Below, one piece after another: positions 36,801-45,464 of a stretch of 64,000 bases of DNA. The stretch is from Marinobacterium ramblicola (GTDB lineage Bacteria; Pseudomonadota; Gammaproteobacteria; Pseudomonadales; Balneatricaceae). Positions within the stretch are counted from its first letter, which is position 1, and every line of letters begins with the position of its first letter. The stretch is from positions 152,696 to 216,695 of the forward strand of contig NZ_JAHREP010000006.1 of assembly GCF_019084545.1 (NCBI RefSeq), written 5' to 3'. A program made the translations under genes and the position numbers. The notes beneath the pieces are model-generated. The model saw nothing but the letters and a program-made list of their open reading frames with translations, searched no databases and had not been told where the DNA came from.

Positions 36801-38495
36801 TTACCCCTTTGCCGCTCCCGAATCGATACTGGTCTCAACGGAGGGCTCACTTTCCCTCAGGTGACGGCGGATCACCTTGCCGACCGGCGATTTGGGCAAC
36901 TCATCGACGAACTCCACCTCCCGTGGCACCTTGTAGGCTGTCAGATGCTCTCGACACCAGTCCCTTACAGTCGCACGATCCAAGCTCGCCGACCGACTGA
37001 CGATAAACAGCTTGACCCGTTCGCCGCTGTCCTCATCGGGCACACCGATGGCGGCACACTCCACTACATCCGGATGGGAGGTCACCACATCCTCGACTTC
37101 GTTCGGGTAGACGTTGAAGCCGGATACGATGATCACATCCTTGGCACGATCGATAATCCGCAGATAGCCGTCGCGCTGGCGTGTGGCGATATCACCGGTT
37201 TTCAAAAAGCCATCGCTGGTCATCACCTGAGCCGTATCGTCCGGACGTTGCCAGTATCCCGCCATCACCTGAGGACCTCGCACGCACAGCACGCCGTTTT
37301 CGCCATCGGCCACTTCATTCTCCTGTTCGTCGATCACCTTCACCTCGGTATAGGGTAAGGGCAGACCGATGGTACCCGGCTGAATCGCATCCCGCGGGTT
37401 GATCGCCACGGCGGGTGAAGTTTCAGTCAGACCGTAAGCCTCGACCACAGGACAACCGGTAACCTGCTGCCAGCGCTCGGCGGCCTCATGCGTCAAGGCC
37501 ATCCCTCCGGACAGGGTCAGCTCCAGTGTCGAAAAGTCGAGCTCACGGAAGGCGTCGCGATTGCACAGGGCATTGAACAGGGTGTTCAGGCCGATAAAGG
37601 CGCTCATGCGGCAGTGTTTGATCTCACGTACCAGAGAGTCGATATCCCGGGGGTTGGCGATCAACACCACATGTCCGCCCGACACCATGACAATCTGTGC
37701 CACGGTAAAGGCGTAGATATGATAAAGCGGCAACGGCAACACCACCGTCCTTGCCCAGCCGGTGCCTCCAGCATTGATAAACTCGCTGCCCTGCATCAGA
37801 TTCGCCAGCAGATTGTTATGGCTCAACATCGCTCCCTTGGCGACGCCTGTGGTACCACCGGTGTACTGCAATACCGCGATATCGGTACCGCGAATGCTGA
37901 CGGGATTGGGGCGCTCATCGATGTGTTTGAGCAGCACTTCCCTGAGCCCGAGAGCGCCGGGCAGATAATAATCAGGCTCCATGTGCCGGACATATTTGAT
38001 CGTGGCATTGATCAGCGTGCGCTTGACGAAGCCATGAAGATCTCCGACCTGGGTCACAAAAATATGCTGTATATCCGTTTTATCCAGAATCCCCTGCGCC
38101 TTGTGCGCCATGCTCTTGTGGATCACCAGCGCCTTGGCTCCCGAATCGATGAACTGGTGTTCCATCTCCCGGGAGGTATAGAGCGGATTGGTATTGACCA
38201 CCACCAGCCCCGCCCGAAGCGCGCCGAACAGCACCACCGGGTACTGGATCAGATTGGGTAACTGAATGGCGATACGGTCGCCAGGCTTCAGGTCGGTATG
38301 CTGCTGCAGGTATACGGCAAAGGATGCCGATAGCTGATCGAGCTCGGCGTAATTGAGGGTGCGGCCAAAGCTGGTAAATGCAGGCTGAGTGGCATAGCGA
38401 TTACACACATCATCGATAAAATCGAGCAGGCTGGTATACCCGGGCCGATTGAGTTCTTTTGGTAGGGCTGAGTCGTGTCGATACCTGACGTTCAT
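36801..38495 (-). CDS. fadD: Long-chain acyl-CoA synthetase
   Basis: 564 residues of the ANL adenylating family. It activates fatty acids with ATP and CoA. Core motifs: P-loop YTGGTTGVAKGAML, VEAYGLTETSP, adenine-binding GYWQRPD, hinge RIIDRAKDVIIVSGFNVYPNEVED and catalytic lysine near the C-terminus in LPKSPVGKVIRR. No substitutions stand out, in contrast to the two genes behind it. It is the first gene of the operon fadD, fadB and thiolase-like. Confidence 0.92.
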   Translation of the reverse strand: MNVRYRHDSALPKELNRPGYTSLLDFIDDVCNRYATQPAFTSFGRTLNYAELDQLSASFAVYLQQHTDLKPGDRIAIQLPNLIQYPVVLFGALRAGLVVVNTNPLYTSREMEHQFIDSGAKALVIHKSMAHKAQGILDKTDIQHIFVTQVGDLHGFVKRTLINATIKYVRHMEPDYYLPGALGLREVLLKHIDERPNPVSIRGTDIAVLQYTGGTTGVAKGAMLSHNNLLANLMQGSEFINAGGTGWARTVVLPLPLYHIYAFTVAQIVMVSGGHVVLIANPRDIDSLVREIKHCRMSAFIGLNTLFNALCNRDAFRELDFSTLELTLSGGMALTHEAAERWQQVTGCPVVEAYGLTETSPAVAINPRDAIQPGTIGLPLPYTEVKVIDEQENEVADGENGVLCVRGPQVMAGYWQRPDDTAQVMTSDGFLKTGDIATRQRDGYLRIIDRAKDVIIVSGFNVYPNEVEDVVTSHPDVVECAAIGVPDEDSGERVKLFIVSRSASLDRATVRDWCREHLTAYKVPREVEFVDELPKSPVGKVIRRHLRESEPSVETSIDSGAAKG

Positions 38496-38719
38496 GGCTG
38501 AATCTCTGCAGTTGTTTTGATTCAGGAGACGGTGGGTATAACAGGAGCCCCATCCGCCTTAACTACAGCTTAGCCCCATCTACTGCGCTGTCACGCTTTA
38601 GTGACACCGTTATCGGCATTGCGAATACCGGCCGCCAAAACGAAGCATTGTGGAGCTGGCAACAATCAGCCCCCGATGCCAAGAGATCAGAACAGGATTG
38701 TTCGCAGGTCAGCCGGTTG

Positions 38720-39390
38720 ATCGGGTAGGAGGCGGGGTTGCCCCGCCGACCTCCCACACCACCGTACGCCGCAACGTCGGACCGACGGTTCCGTATACGG
38801 CGGTTCATGTTGTACTCCTGAGACGACGATACAGGTCCACGAGCGAGATTAGCCCCAACCGGTCAAAGCGCCGCTTCGGCAGCACTTGGTTCATGTGCGA
38901 GGCGCCCGCGTTCCACCAGGAACCTCGGCCGTTGGTCGCGCTGATCCAGGCCCTCGCTTCCTCCAGACCAAGACGCATCAGCATCTTCGCGCGCGTGAAC
39001 ACCCGCTTCCATTGACGCCACAGTATCTTGCGCAGATGACGGCGTAACCAGCCGTCCAGTTCCCGCAGGATGCCGGTAATCTCAATGTGGCGATAGTAGT
39101 TCAACCAGCCACGCAGGATCGGGTTGAGCTCCTTGATCACCTTGAGCAGATGTCGCCCCCGTCCGCGTCGGAACACCGCCTTCAGGTTGCCCCTCAAGCG
39201 CTCGACCGCCTTGGCGGATACCTTGAGGCGCACGCCCCGTGAGCGACTGCTGTGCACACTGTAGCCCAGGAATACCCGCTTGGACGGGCGGGCCACACCG
39301 CTTTTCTCGACATTGACCTTGAGCCGCAGTCGCAGCTCCAGGCAGCCACCACGCGCACCGGAACAGCGCCAGTCACGGCGCTACGCGCCA
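38720..39390 (-). mobile_element. 5'-truncated bacterial group II intron
   Basis: The 3' part of a group II intron on the minus strand: the end of its maturase ORF, then a domain V-like hairpin (GCCGTATACGG ... GTACGGTGGTG, about 38755-38810), a domain VI stem GGCGGGG/CCCCGCC (38731-38747) and a 3' end close to CCTACCCGAT at 38720. The 5' half, with the ribozyme core and the reverse-transcriptase catalytic part, is missing beyond about 39380. It is therefore immobile. It lies between the fad operon and the flagellar cluster. Confidence 0.8.
38805..39380 (-). pseudogene. C-terminal fragment of group II intron reverse transcriptase/maturase
   Basis: Reading upstream of any possible start, the frame holds LRLKVNVEKSGVARPSKRVF, the end of the RT palm/thumb junction, followed by the maturase X domain (LRGWLNYYRHIEITGILREL, LRRHLRKILWRQWKR) and the C-terminal SWWNAGASHMNQVLPKRRFD and LGLISLVDLYRRL. 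Roughly the first 250-300 residues, including the YADD catalytic motif, are absent. The GTG at 39296 is not a real start. Clear remnant. Confidence 0.88.
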
Positions 39391-39410
39391 TGCCTGGCGC
39401 ACAAAATAGA

Positions 39411-39432
39411 AAGGAGGCGGTCCCGCCTCCTT
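39411..39432 (-). terminator. Terminator at the end of the flagellar operon
   Basis: A near-perfect stem AAGGAGGCGG / CCGCCTCCTT is followed on the minus strand by TTCTATTTT. A second hairpin GCGCCA/TGGCGC lies just beyond at 39385-39400. It is 130 bases after the stop of the last flagellar gene. The intervening 39433-39560 is AT-rich and empty. Confidence 0.8.
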
Positions 39433-39560
39433 ATGTATAAAGTTTTACTGTGGAATACTGAGAGGCCCAGGATGAAGAGTGAGACCGCTCTTGCCTTATC
39501 TTGCAGTACATCATCATTATGTGACAGCGCTTTTCGAAAGGCTTTTAACCAGAATACAAC

Positions 39561-40286
39561 TCAATAATAATCGTCCATTGATCGTTCATTCAATTTATCC
39601 TTAATCATCTCGAGAGCTCTTTTATGTAACTGAGAAATCCTACCCTTCGATACATCCAAAATAGTTGCAATGCTCTCAAAACTAGTTTGATGGAAATAGT
39701 GATACTCGATAATTTTTCGTTCCCGTTCAGGAAGACCTGACACTATATTCAGCAGAAGATGTTTAAGCTGTATTATTTCACTATGGGAGTAACTTGTATC
39801 ATCAGTATACTCATTTTGATCTTCTACCAGCCCTGTATCGTCGAGCATAACACTGATGGCGATACCAAGTGTCAATTCAACCATTTCTTCGAACAAGGCT
39901 GGTCGCCTATCGGAAGAGGTAGCGATCGACTCGATCCTTTCCCTTTTTAAGCGAGACCGGAAAGCTATCTGGCTCCTTTTTTCGGTTGAGATTTCTATAC
40001 CATTTAGAATAGCTCCTTTTATTCTATAGCTTGCAAAAGTCTCAAATGAAGCACCTTTGTCAGGCATAAATCTATCAATCGACTCAATTAGCCCAATCAT
40101 TCCAAACTGAAAATAATCGTCGAACTCTATCTCATCGTCAGTTCTTTTCGCAAAGAGCACTGCCGAAATTTTCTTTACAATTTTTGTATAACGCTGTATC
40201 AAAAGCGTACGAACTCTTCCATCAGAGGTCGAAAGATAATTCTCCCAAAGCAAGTCTTCACTAATTTCGAGATTCCTTTCTCGCAT
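39561..40286 (-). CDS. fliA: Flagellar sigma factor (sigma-28, FliA/WhiG type)
   Basis: 241 residues. Region 2 is seen in IEFDDYFQFGMIGLIESIDRF and ASFETFASYRIKGAILNGI, region 3 in KRSQIAFRSRLKRERIES, and region 4 in SGLPERERKIIEYHYFHQTSFESIATILDVSKGRISQLHKRAL. This is the FliA/WhiG layout. FliA directs RNA polymerase to late flagellar promoters. It is the last gene of a 27-gene operon, and no FlgM anti-sigma gene occurs in the window. Codon and base composition are AT-rich like the adjacent fliP. Its target genes must lie elsewhere, or inside the same operon. Confidence 0.9.
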   Translation of the reverse strand: MRERNLEISEDLLWENYLSTSDGRVRTLLIQRYTKIVKKISAVLFAKRTDDEIEFDDYFQFGMIGLIESIDRFMPDKGASFETFASYRIKGAILNGIEISTEKRSQIAFRSRLKRERIESIATSSDRRPALFEEMVELTLGIAISVMLDDTGLVEDQNEYTDDTSYSHSEIIQLKHLLLNIVSGLPERERKIIEYHYFHQTSFESIATILDVSKGRISQLHKRALEMIKDKLNERSMDDYY

Positions 40287-40298
40287 ATATATTCTTAT

Positions 40299-41093
40299 CT
40301 AAGAGAAACTATTAAGGAGCGAATAAACAACAAGGTTCCATCCATCTATTAAGACAAACATCAGGACCTTAATAGGGAGTGATATCATCATCGGTGGAAC
40401 CATTAGCATCCCCATTGACATAAGAACACTAGCCACAACAAGATCTATAAGAAGAAAGGGCAGAAATATAATAAATCCGATTTGGAAAGCACTTTTCAAC
40501 TCACTGAGCATAAATGCAGGGATTAATAGAAAGGTATTAATATCACTAACCGATTTTGGAGGTTCGACCTTGGCTATATCAACCATCAACATCAAGTCTT
40601 CTTCTCGAGTCTGGCGAACCATAAAATCTCGAAAAGGGACCAACCCTCGATCTATAGCTGGCTCTAGTCCTATATCACCGCTCATATATGGTTGGAAAGC
40701 CTCCGCCTGCACCTTTTGCAAGCTAGGTAACATATTAAATATAGTTAAGAATACCGCCAAGCTAATGATTACCGTATTAGGTGGTGTTTGCTGCATACCA
40801 AACGCATGTCTTAACATCGAGAGCACCACAATTATTCTGGTAAATGAGGTCATTACTATTAAAATAGCTGGTGCTAAGCTCAGGACCGTTAATCCGATTA
40901 TAATTTTAACAGCATTGGCAACATTTCCAGAATCAGCATCATCAACTGAAAAACCAATATTTATATCCGATGTAGAAATATCTTGCGCACTAACTTCCTG
41001 ACTTAAAAACAAAAAAAATGCAGAAACTAAGCACCATACACATATAAATAAACACCTAGGCTTCATTATTGTTATCCATAACTTCGTGATCAT
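40299..41093 (-). CDS. fliP: Flagellar export gate protein FliP
   Basis: 264 residues. The N-terminal part holds a cleavable signal (FLFLSQEVSAQ). A start at 41066 (MKPRCL) is also possible; the ATG at 41093 has AAAAAGG just upstream. Membrane segments and conserved motifs follow: MTSFTRIIVVLSMLRHAFGM, QTPPNTVIISLAVFLTIFNM, PAFMLSELKSAFQIGFIIFLPFL and SVLMSMGMLMVPPMMISLPIK. FliP forms the export pore with FliQ and FliR. It overlaps fliO by about 38 bases. Confidence 0.95.
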   Translation of the reverse strand: MITKLWITIMKPRCLFICVWCLVSAFFLFLSQEVSAQDISTSDINIGFSVDDADSGNVANAVKIIIGLTVLSLAPAILIVMTSFTRIIVVLSMLRHAFGMQQTPPNTVIISLAVFLTIFNMLPSLQKVQAEAFQPYMSGDIGLEPAIDRGLVPFRDFMVRQTREEDLMLMVDIAKVEPPKSVSDINTFLLIPAFMLSELKSAFQIGFIIFLPFLLIDLVVASVLMSMGMLMVPPMMISLPIKVLMFVLIDGWNLVVYSLLNSFS

Positions 41094-41478
41094 AATGCCT
41101 TTTTAATTGTATATTATCGCCACACTGAGCCAACAAATATGCTTTCCCATCAACATTAATGAGAGCGACCGTCACCTTAGGTGTTATCATCTTCCCCTCA
41201 ACAAAGACGATCCTCCTATTATCCCCAGAAGAAACCCCGTACTTTAAGCGATAAAGCCTTCTAATCAAAAATATAATACCAACACTAAGCGCCACTGCTA
41301 ATCCAGAAACAAGAGCAACATTAGGAAGACTTCCATCTGAAGCTGTTGAGCTTTCCTTAAATGGGATTCCAGCACCACTTCTTTCTACTACTCCAGCCTC
41401 GCCAGCAAAACCAAACTCAGAGAATACAACTAAGATTAGCAGTATAAAATACAGAAACCTCCTATTAAGCGGAACCAT
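41056..41478 (-). CDS. fliO: Flagellar biogenesis protein FliO
   Basis: 140 residues, low similarity but typical architecture. It has a signal-like N-terminus (FLYFILLILVVFSEFGFAGE), a periplasmic linker, one membrane helix (LPNVALVSGLAVALSVGIIFLIRR, about 50-73) and a small cytoplasmic domain GKMITPKVTVALINVDGKAYLLAQCG. Its position between fliN and fliP matches fliO everywhere. It assists FliP oligomer assembly. Confidence 0.8.
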   Translation of the reverse strand: MVPLNRRFLYFILLILVVFSEFGFAGEAGVVERSGAGIPFKESSTASDGSLPNVALVSGLAVALSVGIIFLIRRLYRLKYGVSSGDNRRIVFVEGKMITPKVTVALINVDGKAYLLAQCGDNIQLKRHYDHEVMDNNNEA

Positions 41479-41782
41479 TGATCTCTTTTACCTCAACTAT
41501 TTTGATTCCAAAATTGTCACCCGCAGCAACAAGCTCGCCCCTAGCTACGACATTACCATCGAGAATTAATTCAAGAGGTTCTGTTATCTTCTGGGACAAC
41601 TGAACGACCGACCCTTTTGAAATATTCATCAATTCGTTAACCGTTATTTCTGAATCTCCCAGTTTAATATCAACTTTGACTTTAACATCTTTTATAATGT
41701 CAAAGTTCTTTCCAATAATTGCAGGTCCAGATTCTTTACCCACTTCCAACTCTTCAAAAGTTAAGGCCTCAATATTATTCAT
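41465..41782 (-). CDS. fliN: Flagellar C-ring protein FliN
   Basis: 105 residues, one SpoA domain: VKVDIKLGDSEITVNELMNI, KGSVVQLSQKITEPLELILD, NVVARGELVAAGDNFGIKI, VEVKEI. This is the core FliN pattern with the short N-terminus. It would form the base of the C ring with FliM and dock FliH. It overlaps fliO by 14 bases. Confidence 0.93.
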   Translation of the reverse strand: MNNIEALTFEELEVGKESGPAIIGKNFDIIKDVKVKVDIKLGDSEITVNELMNISKGSVVQLSQKITEPLELILDGNVVARGELVAAGDNFGIKIVEVKEINGSA

Positions 41783-41802
41783 ATTTAAAAAATCCTTTAT
41801 AA

Positions 41803-42597
41803 TCAGTTGTCACTAATATTTTCAACTTTGAAAGCAAATCGACTTTTATACTGTCCCAAGTGCCCAAAAAAATTCGCGCCTGTATTATTAAAACGAAGAC
41901 TTAATGGATCACCTAGATTTTTATCGAGCTTTATAACATCACCGCACTCTAAGTTAGCTAGTGATCCTAAAGACAGTTCAAACACTCCTAGCGACAACTC
42001 GCCTTTAATCTTTTGCCCTCCCATTGCATCCAAGGGACTTTTCATAGACGTCGGGTTACTTCCTATCATCTCATGTTTCGACAGATATAGCTCAGCCATT
42101 TTAAAAGCAGGCATGAGCACGACCAATTTCACATCACCTAGATTTATCGAACATCGAATAACCCCTTTACCAGGCTCATTTGATTTATGAAGAAAGTATT
42201 CTATTCCAGACGTACAGGGAAACAATTCACATTTTAAAGCTTTATCACCAAAGTCATTAAATGCAGCTAGAATAACGGAATTTACTATTCCACCCATCTT
42301 GGGTATTTTTTGAATGTCATTCCTATTTAATCCTAAAAGTGAAGCAGCCAGGCTTAGCGTTGAATCATTATCGCACCTAAAAGCCACCCACTCATCCACT
42401 GAGTTTTTAAAAAATGATGATAGCTCATCATCAGACTCAATAGTTACCCCATCCGCACCTAAAGTTTCAACCTGAATAGATATATCACCGGGACCTGTAA
42501 ACCACTCAGATACCCAATCGCTGAAGATATTTTCCAAACTATTTTCAAGTTTCTGAATATGATCAGCTCCAAGAATAATAAAAGGGCGAACGAGCAT
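41803..42597 (-). CDS. Short FliM-like C-ring protein without CheY-binding motif
   Basis: 264 residues against about 330 for FliM. The C-terminal SpoA domain is visible (IKGELSLGVFELSLGSLANL, CGDVIKLDKNLGDPLSLRF, FFGHLGQYKSRFAFKV), and the middle region is compatible with a diverged FliM CheC-like domain. The N-terminus begins MLVRPFIILGADHIQKLENS and has no LSQxEIDALL motif, the CheY-P docking segment of FliM. In this respect it is closer to the type III secretion protein SctQ. It sits directly before fliN. Identity as the FliM-equivalent is inferred from position and the SpoA domain. It overlaps flgE's stop by one base. Confidence 0.75.
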   Translation of the reverse strand: MLVRPFIILGADHIQKLENSLENIFSDWVSEWFTGPGDISIQVETLGADGVTIESDDELSSFFKNSVDEWVAFRCDNDSTLSLAASLLGLNRNDIQKIPKMGGIVNSVILAAFNDFGDKALKCELFPCTSGIEYFLHKSNEPGKGVIRCSINLGDVKLVVLMPAFKMAELYLSKHEMIGSNPTSMKSPLDAMGGQKIKGELSLGVFELSLGSLANLECGDVIKLDKNLGDPLSLRFNNTGANFFGHLGQYKSRFAFKVENISDN

Positions 42598-43817
42598 TAC
42601 TTAGACCCTGTATTTTCAATTAGTTGCTGGAGCATCTCGTTAGCGATACTGACAACTTGCGAAGAAACCTGAAAACCACGCTGCACAATAACCAAATCCG
42701 TAAACTCTTGTGATAGATCCACATTCGAAATTTCTATACTCCCCCCTACTATCTCTCCCATCATGCCATCATTAGCGGTACCAATTTCAATTCTGCCTGA
42801 TTCATCATATTCAAAAAGTCCGCCCCCGAGCTGTTTCATACCCTGTAAATCACTCACCCAGGCTAATGCTAATTGCCCACCCTCTGCCGTAACTCCATTC
42901 GAGTACTCAACCTCTAATACTCCGTCTCTTGTAAAGGAGAAACCCGTCTGTATCCCAAATGGAACTCCATCTTGTTCGCCTACAGCTAAATCGGAGCTAG
43001 AGCCAGATGAGAATGAGGTAGCACCGGTGAACGAACCAGGCTCTCCAAATGAGAAGGTAATGTCTGATGGAGAAGCATCTTCAGGATCTAGAGTAAAAGT
43101 AAAACTGCTAAAACCTTCTGCCGGGGATCCATTTCCCTGAAATCGAATTTCAAGATCAGAAGCGATGACATTTCCCTCCTCATCTTTTACCGTTCCTAAC
43201 CAGCTACGAGGAGTACTTGTACTGTTATTAGTCAACGTGAGTGTAAGTTTATGAGTATTACCAAGCACATCATATACTTCTATATCATTGATCGTGTGTT
43301 CGGTAGCGCCACTTGATAGATTATTTATAAACTTGACTTCCTTAGTAGCGACAGCTGGACTATTTTTCAAACCGGAAAAATTAATATCAACGAGTTTTCC
43401 TGAACTATTAATTCCAGCCACACGACTATTGTTTACTGTGGATACGAGGTAACCATTATTATCTATTTCGAACTGACCAACTCTTGAATACAGTACATCT
43501 CCGCTATCACGGAAAATAAAAAACCCGTTTCCATTTATAGCAACATCGGTCGAATTACCAGTTTGCTGATTATCTCCTTGTGAAAAACTTGTTGTCGTTC
43601 CAGACTCAGTAACGCCATTCCCATCTTTTCTTGATGAAAAATCCTGATTAAATTGTCCAGTGTACTGATAGTTATAGAAAAGATCACGAAATAGAAGATC
43701 ACTTCTCTTGAACCCAGGCGTATTCATATTCGCTACGTTATTACTAATAACATCTAATCCCTTAGAAAAGGTAATCAGTCCTGAAGTACCACTATATATC
43801 GTCCCATAAATACTCAT
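42597..43817 (-). CDS. flgE: Flagellar hook protein FlgE
   Basis: 406 residues from the ATG at 43817 (GGAG 8 bases upstream). It has the N-terminal rod/hook signature SGLITFSKGLDVISNNVANMNTPGFK, the internal hook domain, and the C-terminal SNVDLSQEFTDLVIVQRGFQ followed by SSQVVSIANEMLQQLIENTG. Hook length of about 400 residues is normal for gammaproteobacteria. It is exported and polymerises under FlgD. No flgK/flgL junction genes follow. Confidence 0.95.
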   Translation of the reverse strand: MSIYGTIYSGTSGLITFSKGLDVISNNVANMNTPGFKRSDLLFRDLFYNYQYTGQFNQDFSSRKDGNGVTESGTTTSFSQGDNQQTGNSTDVAINGNGFFIFRDSGDVLYSRVGQFEIDNNGYLVSTVNNSRVAGINSSGKLVDINFSGLKNSPAVATKEVKFINNLSSGATEHTINDIEVYDVLGNTHKLTLTLTNNSTSTPRSWLGTVKDEEGNVIASDLEIRFQGNGSPAEGFSSFTFTLDPEDASPSDITFSFGEPGSFTGATSFSSGSSSDLAVGEQDGVPFGIQTGFSFTRDGVLEVEYSNGVTAEGGQLALAWVSDLQGMKQLGGGLFEYDESGRIEIGTANDGMMGEIVGGSIEISNVDLSQEFTDLVIVQRGFQVSSQVVSIANEMLQQLIENTGSK

Positions 43818-43833
43818 ATAGAAACTCCGTTTA

Positions 43834-44238
43834 CTAACGAATAACACTTACCTGACCAAGTGAGACACCCGTTATAAATTGATCTGTCTCAGTACGTATC
43901 GTCATAGCAGGACTGCCATTACTGAAGCTAACAGAAGTTACCTCTCCAACGATACTTCCTGAATCAATCGCAGCCTCAACCGAACGACCGAGTAGGTTTA
44001 TAGCCTGACCTGCGTTTTGAAGAGAGAGCAAAGTGTCTAGCTTTTCGTTAAATTGCTGGGTCTGTTCAAGATTAGTCAATTGTGCAAACTGTGCTATAAA
44101 CTCGTTATTATCAAGAGGTTCGAGTGGATCTTGAAACTGTAACTGGGCTAGAAGAACTTTCAGAAAATCCTCCTGGCTAACTGCAGCCCTGCTGGTTACA
44201 TTGTTATCTGATCCTGCTCCAATTCCAGACGTTTCCAT
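43834..44238 (-). CDS. flgD: Hook assembly scaffold FlgD (short form)
   Basis: 134 residues. The conserved N-terminal part QEDFLKVLLAQLQFQDPLEPLDNNEFIAQFAQLTNLEQ is complete. The C-terminal part (LLGRSVEAAIDSGSIVGEV ... DQFITGVSLGQVSVIR) corresponds to the tudor-like region. The inserted fibronectin-like domain found in the 230-residue enterobacterial FlgD is absent, as in Bacillus-type FlgD. It caps the growing hook. Confidence 0.92.
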   Translation of the reverse strand: METSGIGAGSDNNVTSRAAVSQEDFLKVLLAQLQFQDPLEPLDNNEFIAQFAQLTNLEQTQQFNEKLDTLLSLQNAGQAINLLGRSVEAAIDSGSIVGEVTSVSFSNGSPAMTIRTETDQFITGVSLGQVSVIR

Positions 44239-44252
44239 ACTCTATATCCTAT

Positions 44253-44975
44253 TTAGTAAATCTTACTTATATAAGAACTTATACGTCCAGCCTCTTTACG
44301 GCCTGGATCGAGTTCAATATTGGGCTCTCGAAATATATCTTCACCATTTAACGTTACGCGCCACAAACTCTTTCCATTTCTTTCAAAATATGAAAATAAT
44401 TGCTTCGATAATGTACGTATCCGTTCTGCAGTCATCGACTCATCTCGGATAACAAGATGAATTCCATGCTCTGTCGTCAATATGGAAACATGACTTTTGT
44501 CAGGAAAAGAAAGTTCTCTTTTTATTAATGAGCCCACGTCTATTTTAGAATCATCTTGTTTTTTTACAGTTGATTCTGTTTTTAGATTGAAATCGTTAAT
44601 AGAAAGACTAGCATCAACGCCAATTGGTTTTTTTACCGCATTTTTAACCAACTGATCTTCTACTATATTTACATCAACAATAGTCTTTTTACTTAACAAT
44701 TCTAAACATGGGTCGTAAATTTCATTTATTGAATACTCTTTTATCAATGGTGCTACTGTTTCCTCTGTATTTGTAAAACGTCCTGCGCGTTCATATTCAT
44801 TAGCAGAAACAGCTACGCTCCTATTTTCAATACTTGCCAGAAGTTCAGTTTGCTTTTCGAAATACGCTTTCTCCAACGAACGCTGCCATTGATCCCTGTG
44901 TCCGTTGTTCGAACTTCCCCTTTGGGTATGCAAAGACGATAACTCAAGAGAAGCATTCATATTTTTAACGTTCAT
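44253..44975 (-). CDS. Unknown protein in flagellar operon, between fliJ and flgD
   Basis: 240 residues, not recognised. The first two thirds are polar and low in structure (residues 1-140, rich in S, N, K, E). The last third is more ordered: SHVSILTTEHGIHLVIRDES, then helix MTAERIRTLSKQLFSYFERN and GKSLWRVTLNGEDIF. In many flagellar operons fliK occupies the slot between fliJ and flgD, so a hook-length-control or export-related role is conceivable. However, a better FliK candidate lies at 55379-56614. It overlaps fliJ by 4 bases, so it is part of the transcript. Confidence 0.7.
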   Translation of the reverse strand: MNVKNMNASLELSSLHTQRGSSNNGHRDQWQRSLEKAYFEKQTELLASIENRSVAVSANEYERAGRFTNTEETVAPLIKEYSINEIYDPCLELLSKKTIVDVNIVEDQLVKNAVKKPIGVDASLSINDFNLKTESTVKKQDDSKIDVGSLIKRELSFPDKSHVSILTTEHGIHLVIRDESMTAERIRTLSKQLFSYFERNGKSLWRVTLNGEDIFREPNIELDPGRKEAGRISSYISKIY

Positions 44976-45445
44976 ACTTCACCCACTTCAATATTCACCT
45001 GTCGCATCAACCAAAGCTCCATATTTCTATCCAGCGCTATCTTCTCGATCTCCCCTTGTACAAACCTATCTGATTTTTCTTTAACGCGTACCATCCCCTT
45101 CATCTCCAGTGTGCTATCACGTAACTCTTTTTCAAAAAGTTCTACCTTTTGTCTTGCTCTCTTAAGCTCATTCATCGTTTCCTTATATATGTGCTGTTGC
45201 TGATCGATATATAGCTGAGCTGAATAAAGAAAATCAGGATTGAAGCTCACATCAGAGGCTATAGATTTGCTCACTATATTTTCATGATCCGCAATATCAT
45301 CGGCAATATTCTTCACCTTAAGCTTCAAATCAGCCATAACCTTCCGCGCATCCAGACTCTTAGCTTTAACAACTTCTAATTCGCTTTCCCGCTTTCTGAT
45401 TGTCAGCGCCAAGGTTCTGCTTCTACGTCCGTGTCGCTCGATCAT
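44972..45445 (-). CDS. fliJ: FliJ-like export chaperone/stalk protein
   Basis: 157 residues, almost entirely coiled coil (KRESELEVVKAKSLDARKVM, ADLKLKVKNIADDIADHENI, TMNELKRARQKVELFEKELR). It lies directly after fliI, the canonical place of fliJ, which inserts into the FliI ring and links it to FlhA. Sequence similarity in this family is always low, so the call rests on size, coiled coil and position. Confidence 0.75.
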   Translation of the reverse strand: MIERHGRRSRTLALTIRKRESELEVVKAKSLDARKVMADLKLKVKNIADDIADHENIVSKSIASDVSFNPDFLYSAQLYIDQQQHIYKETMNELKRARQKVELFEKELRDSTLEMKGMVRVKEKSDRFVQGEIEKIALDRNMELWLMRQVNIEVGEV

Positions 45446-45464
45446 TTAAATTCCTTGTGATTTT

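Noticed and set aside
38563..38808. 81-residue minus-strand ORF after the intron fragment
   Set aside because: It coincides with the structured domain V/VI RNA of the group II intron and its flank; the protein has no features of a real gene.
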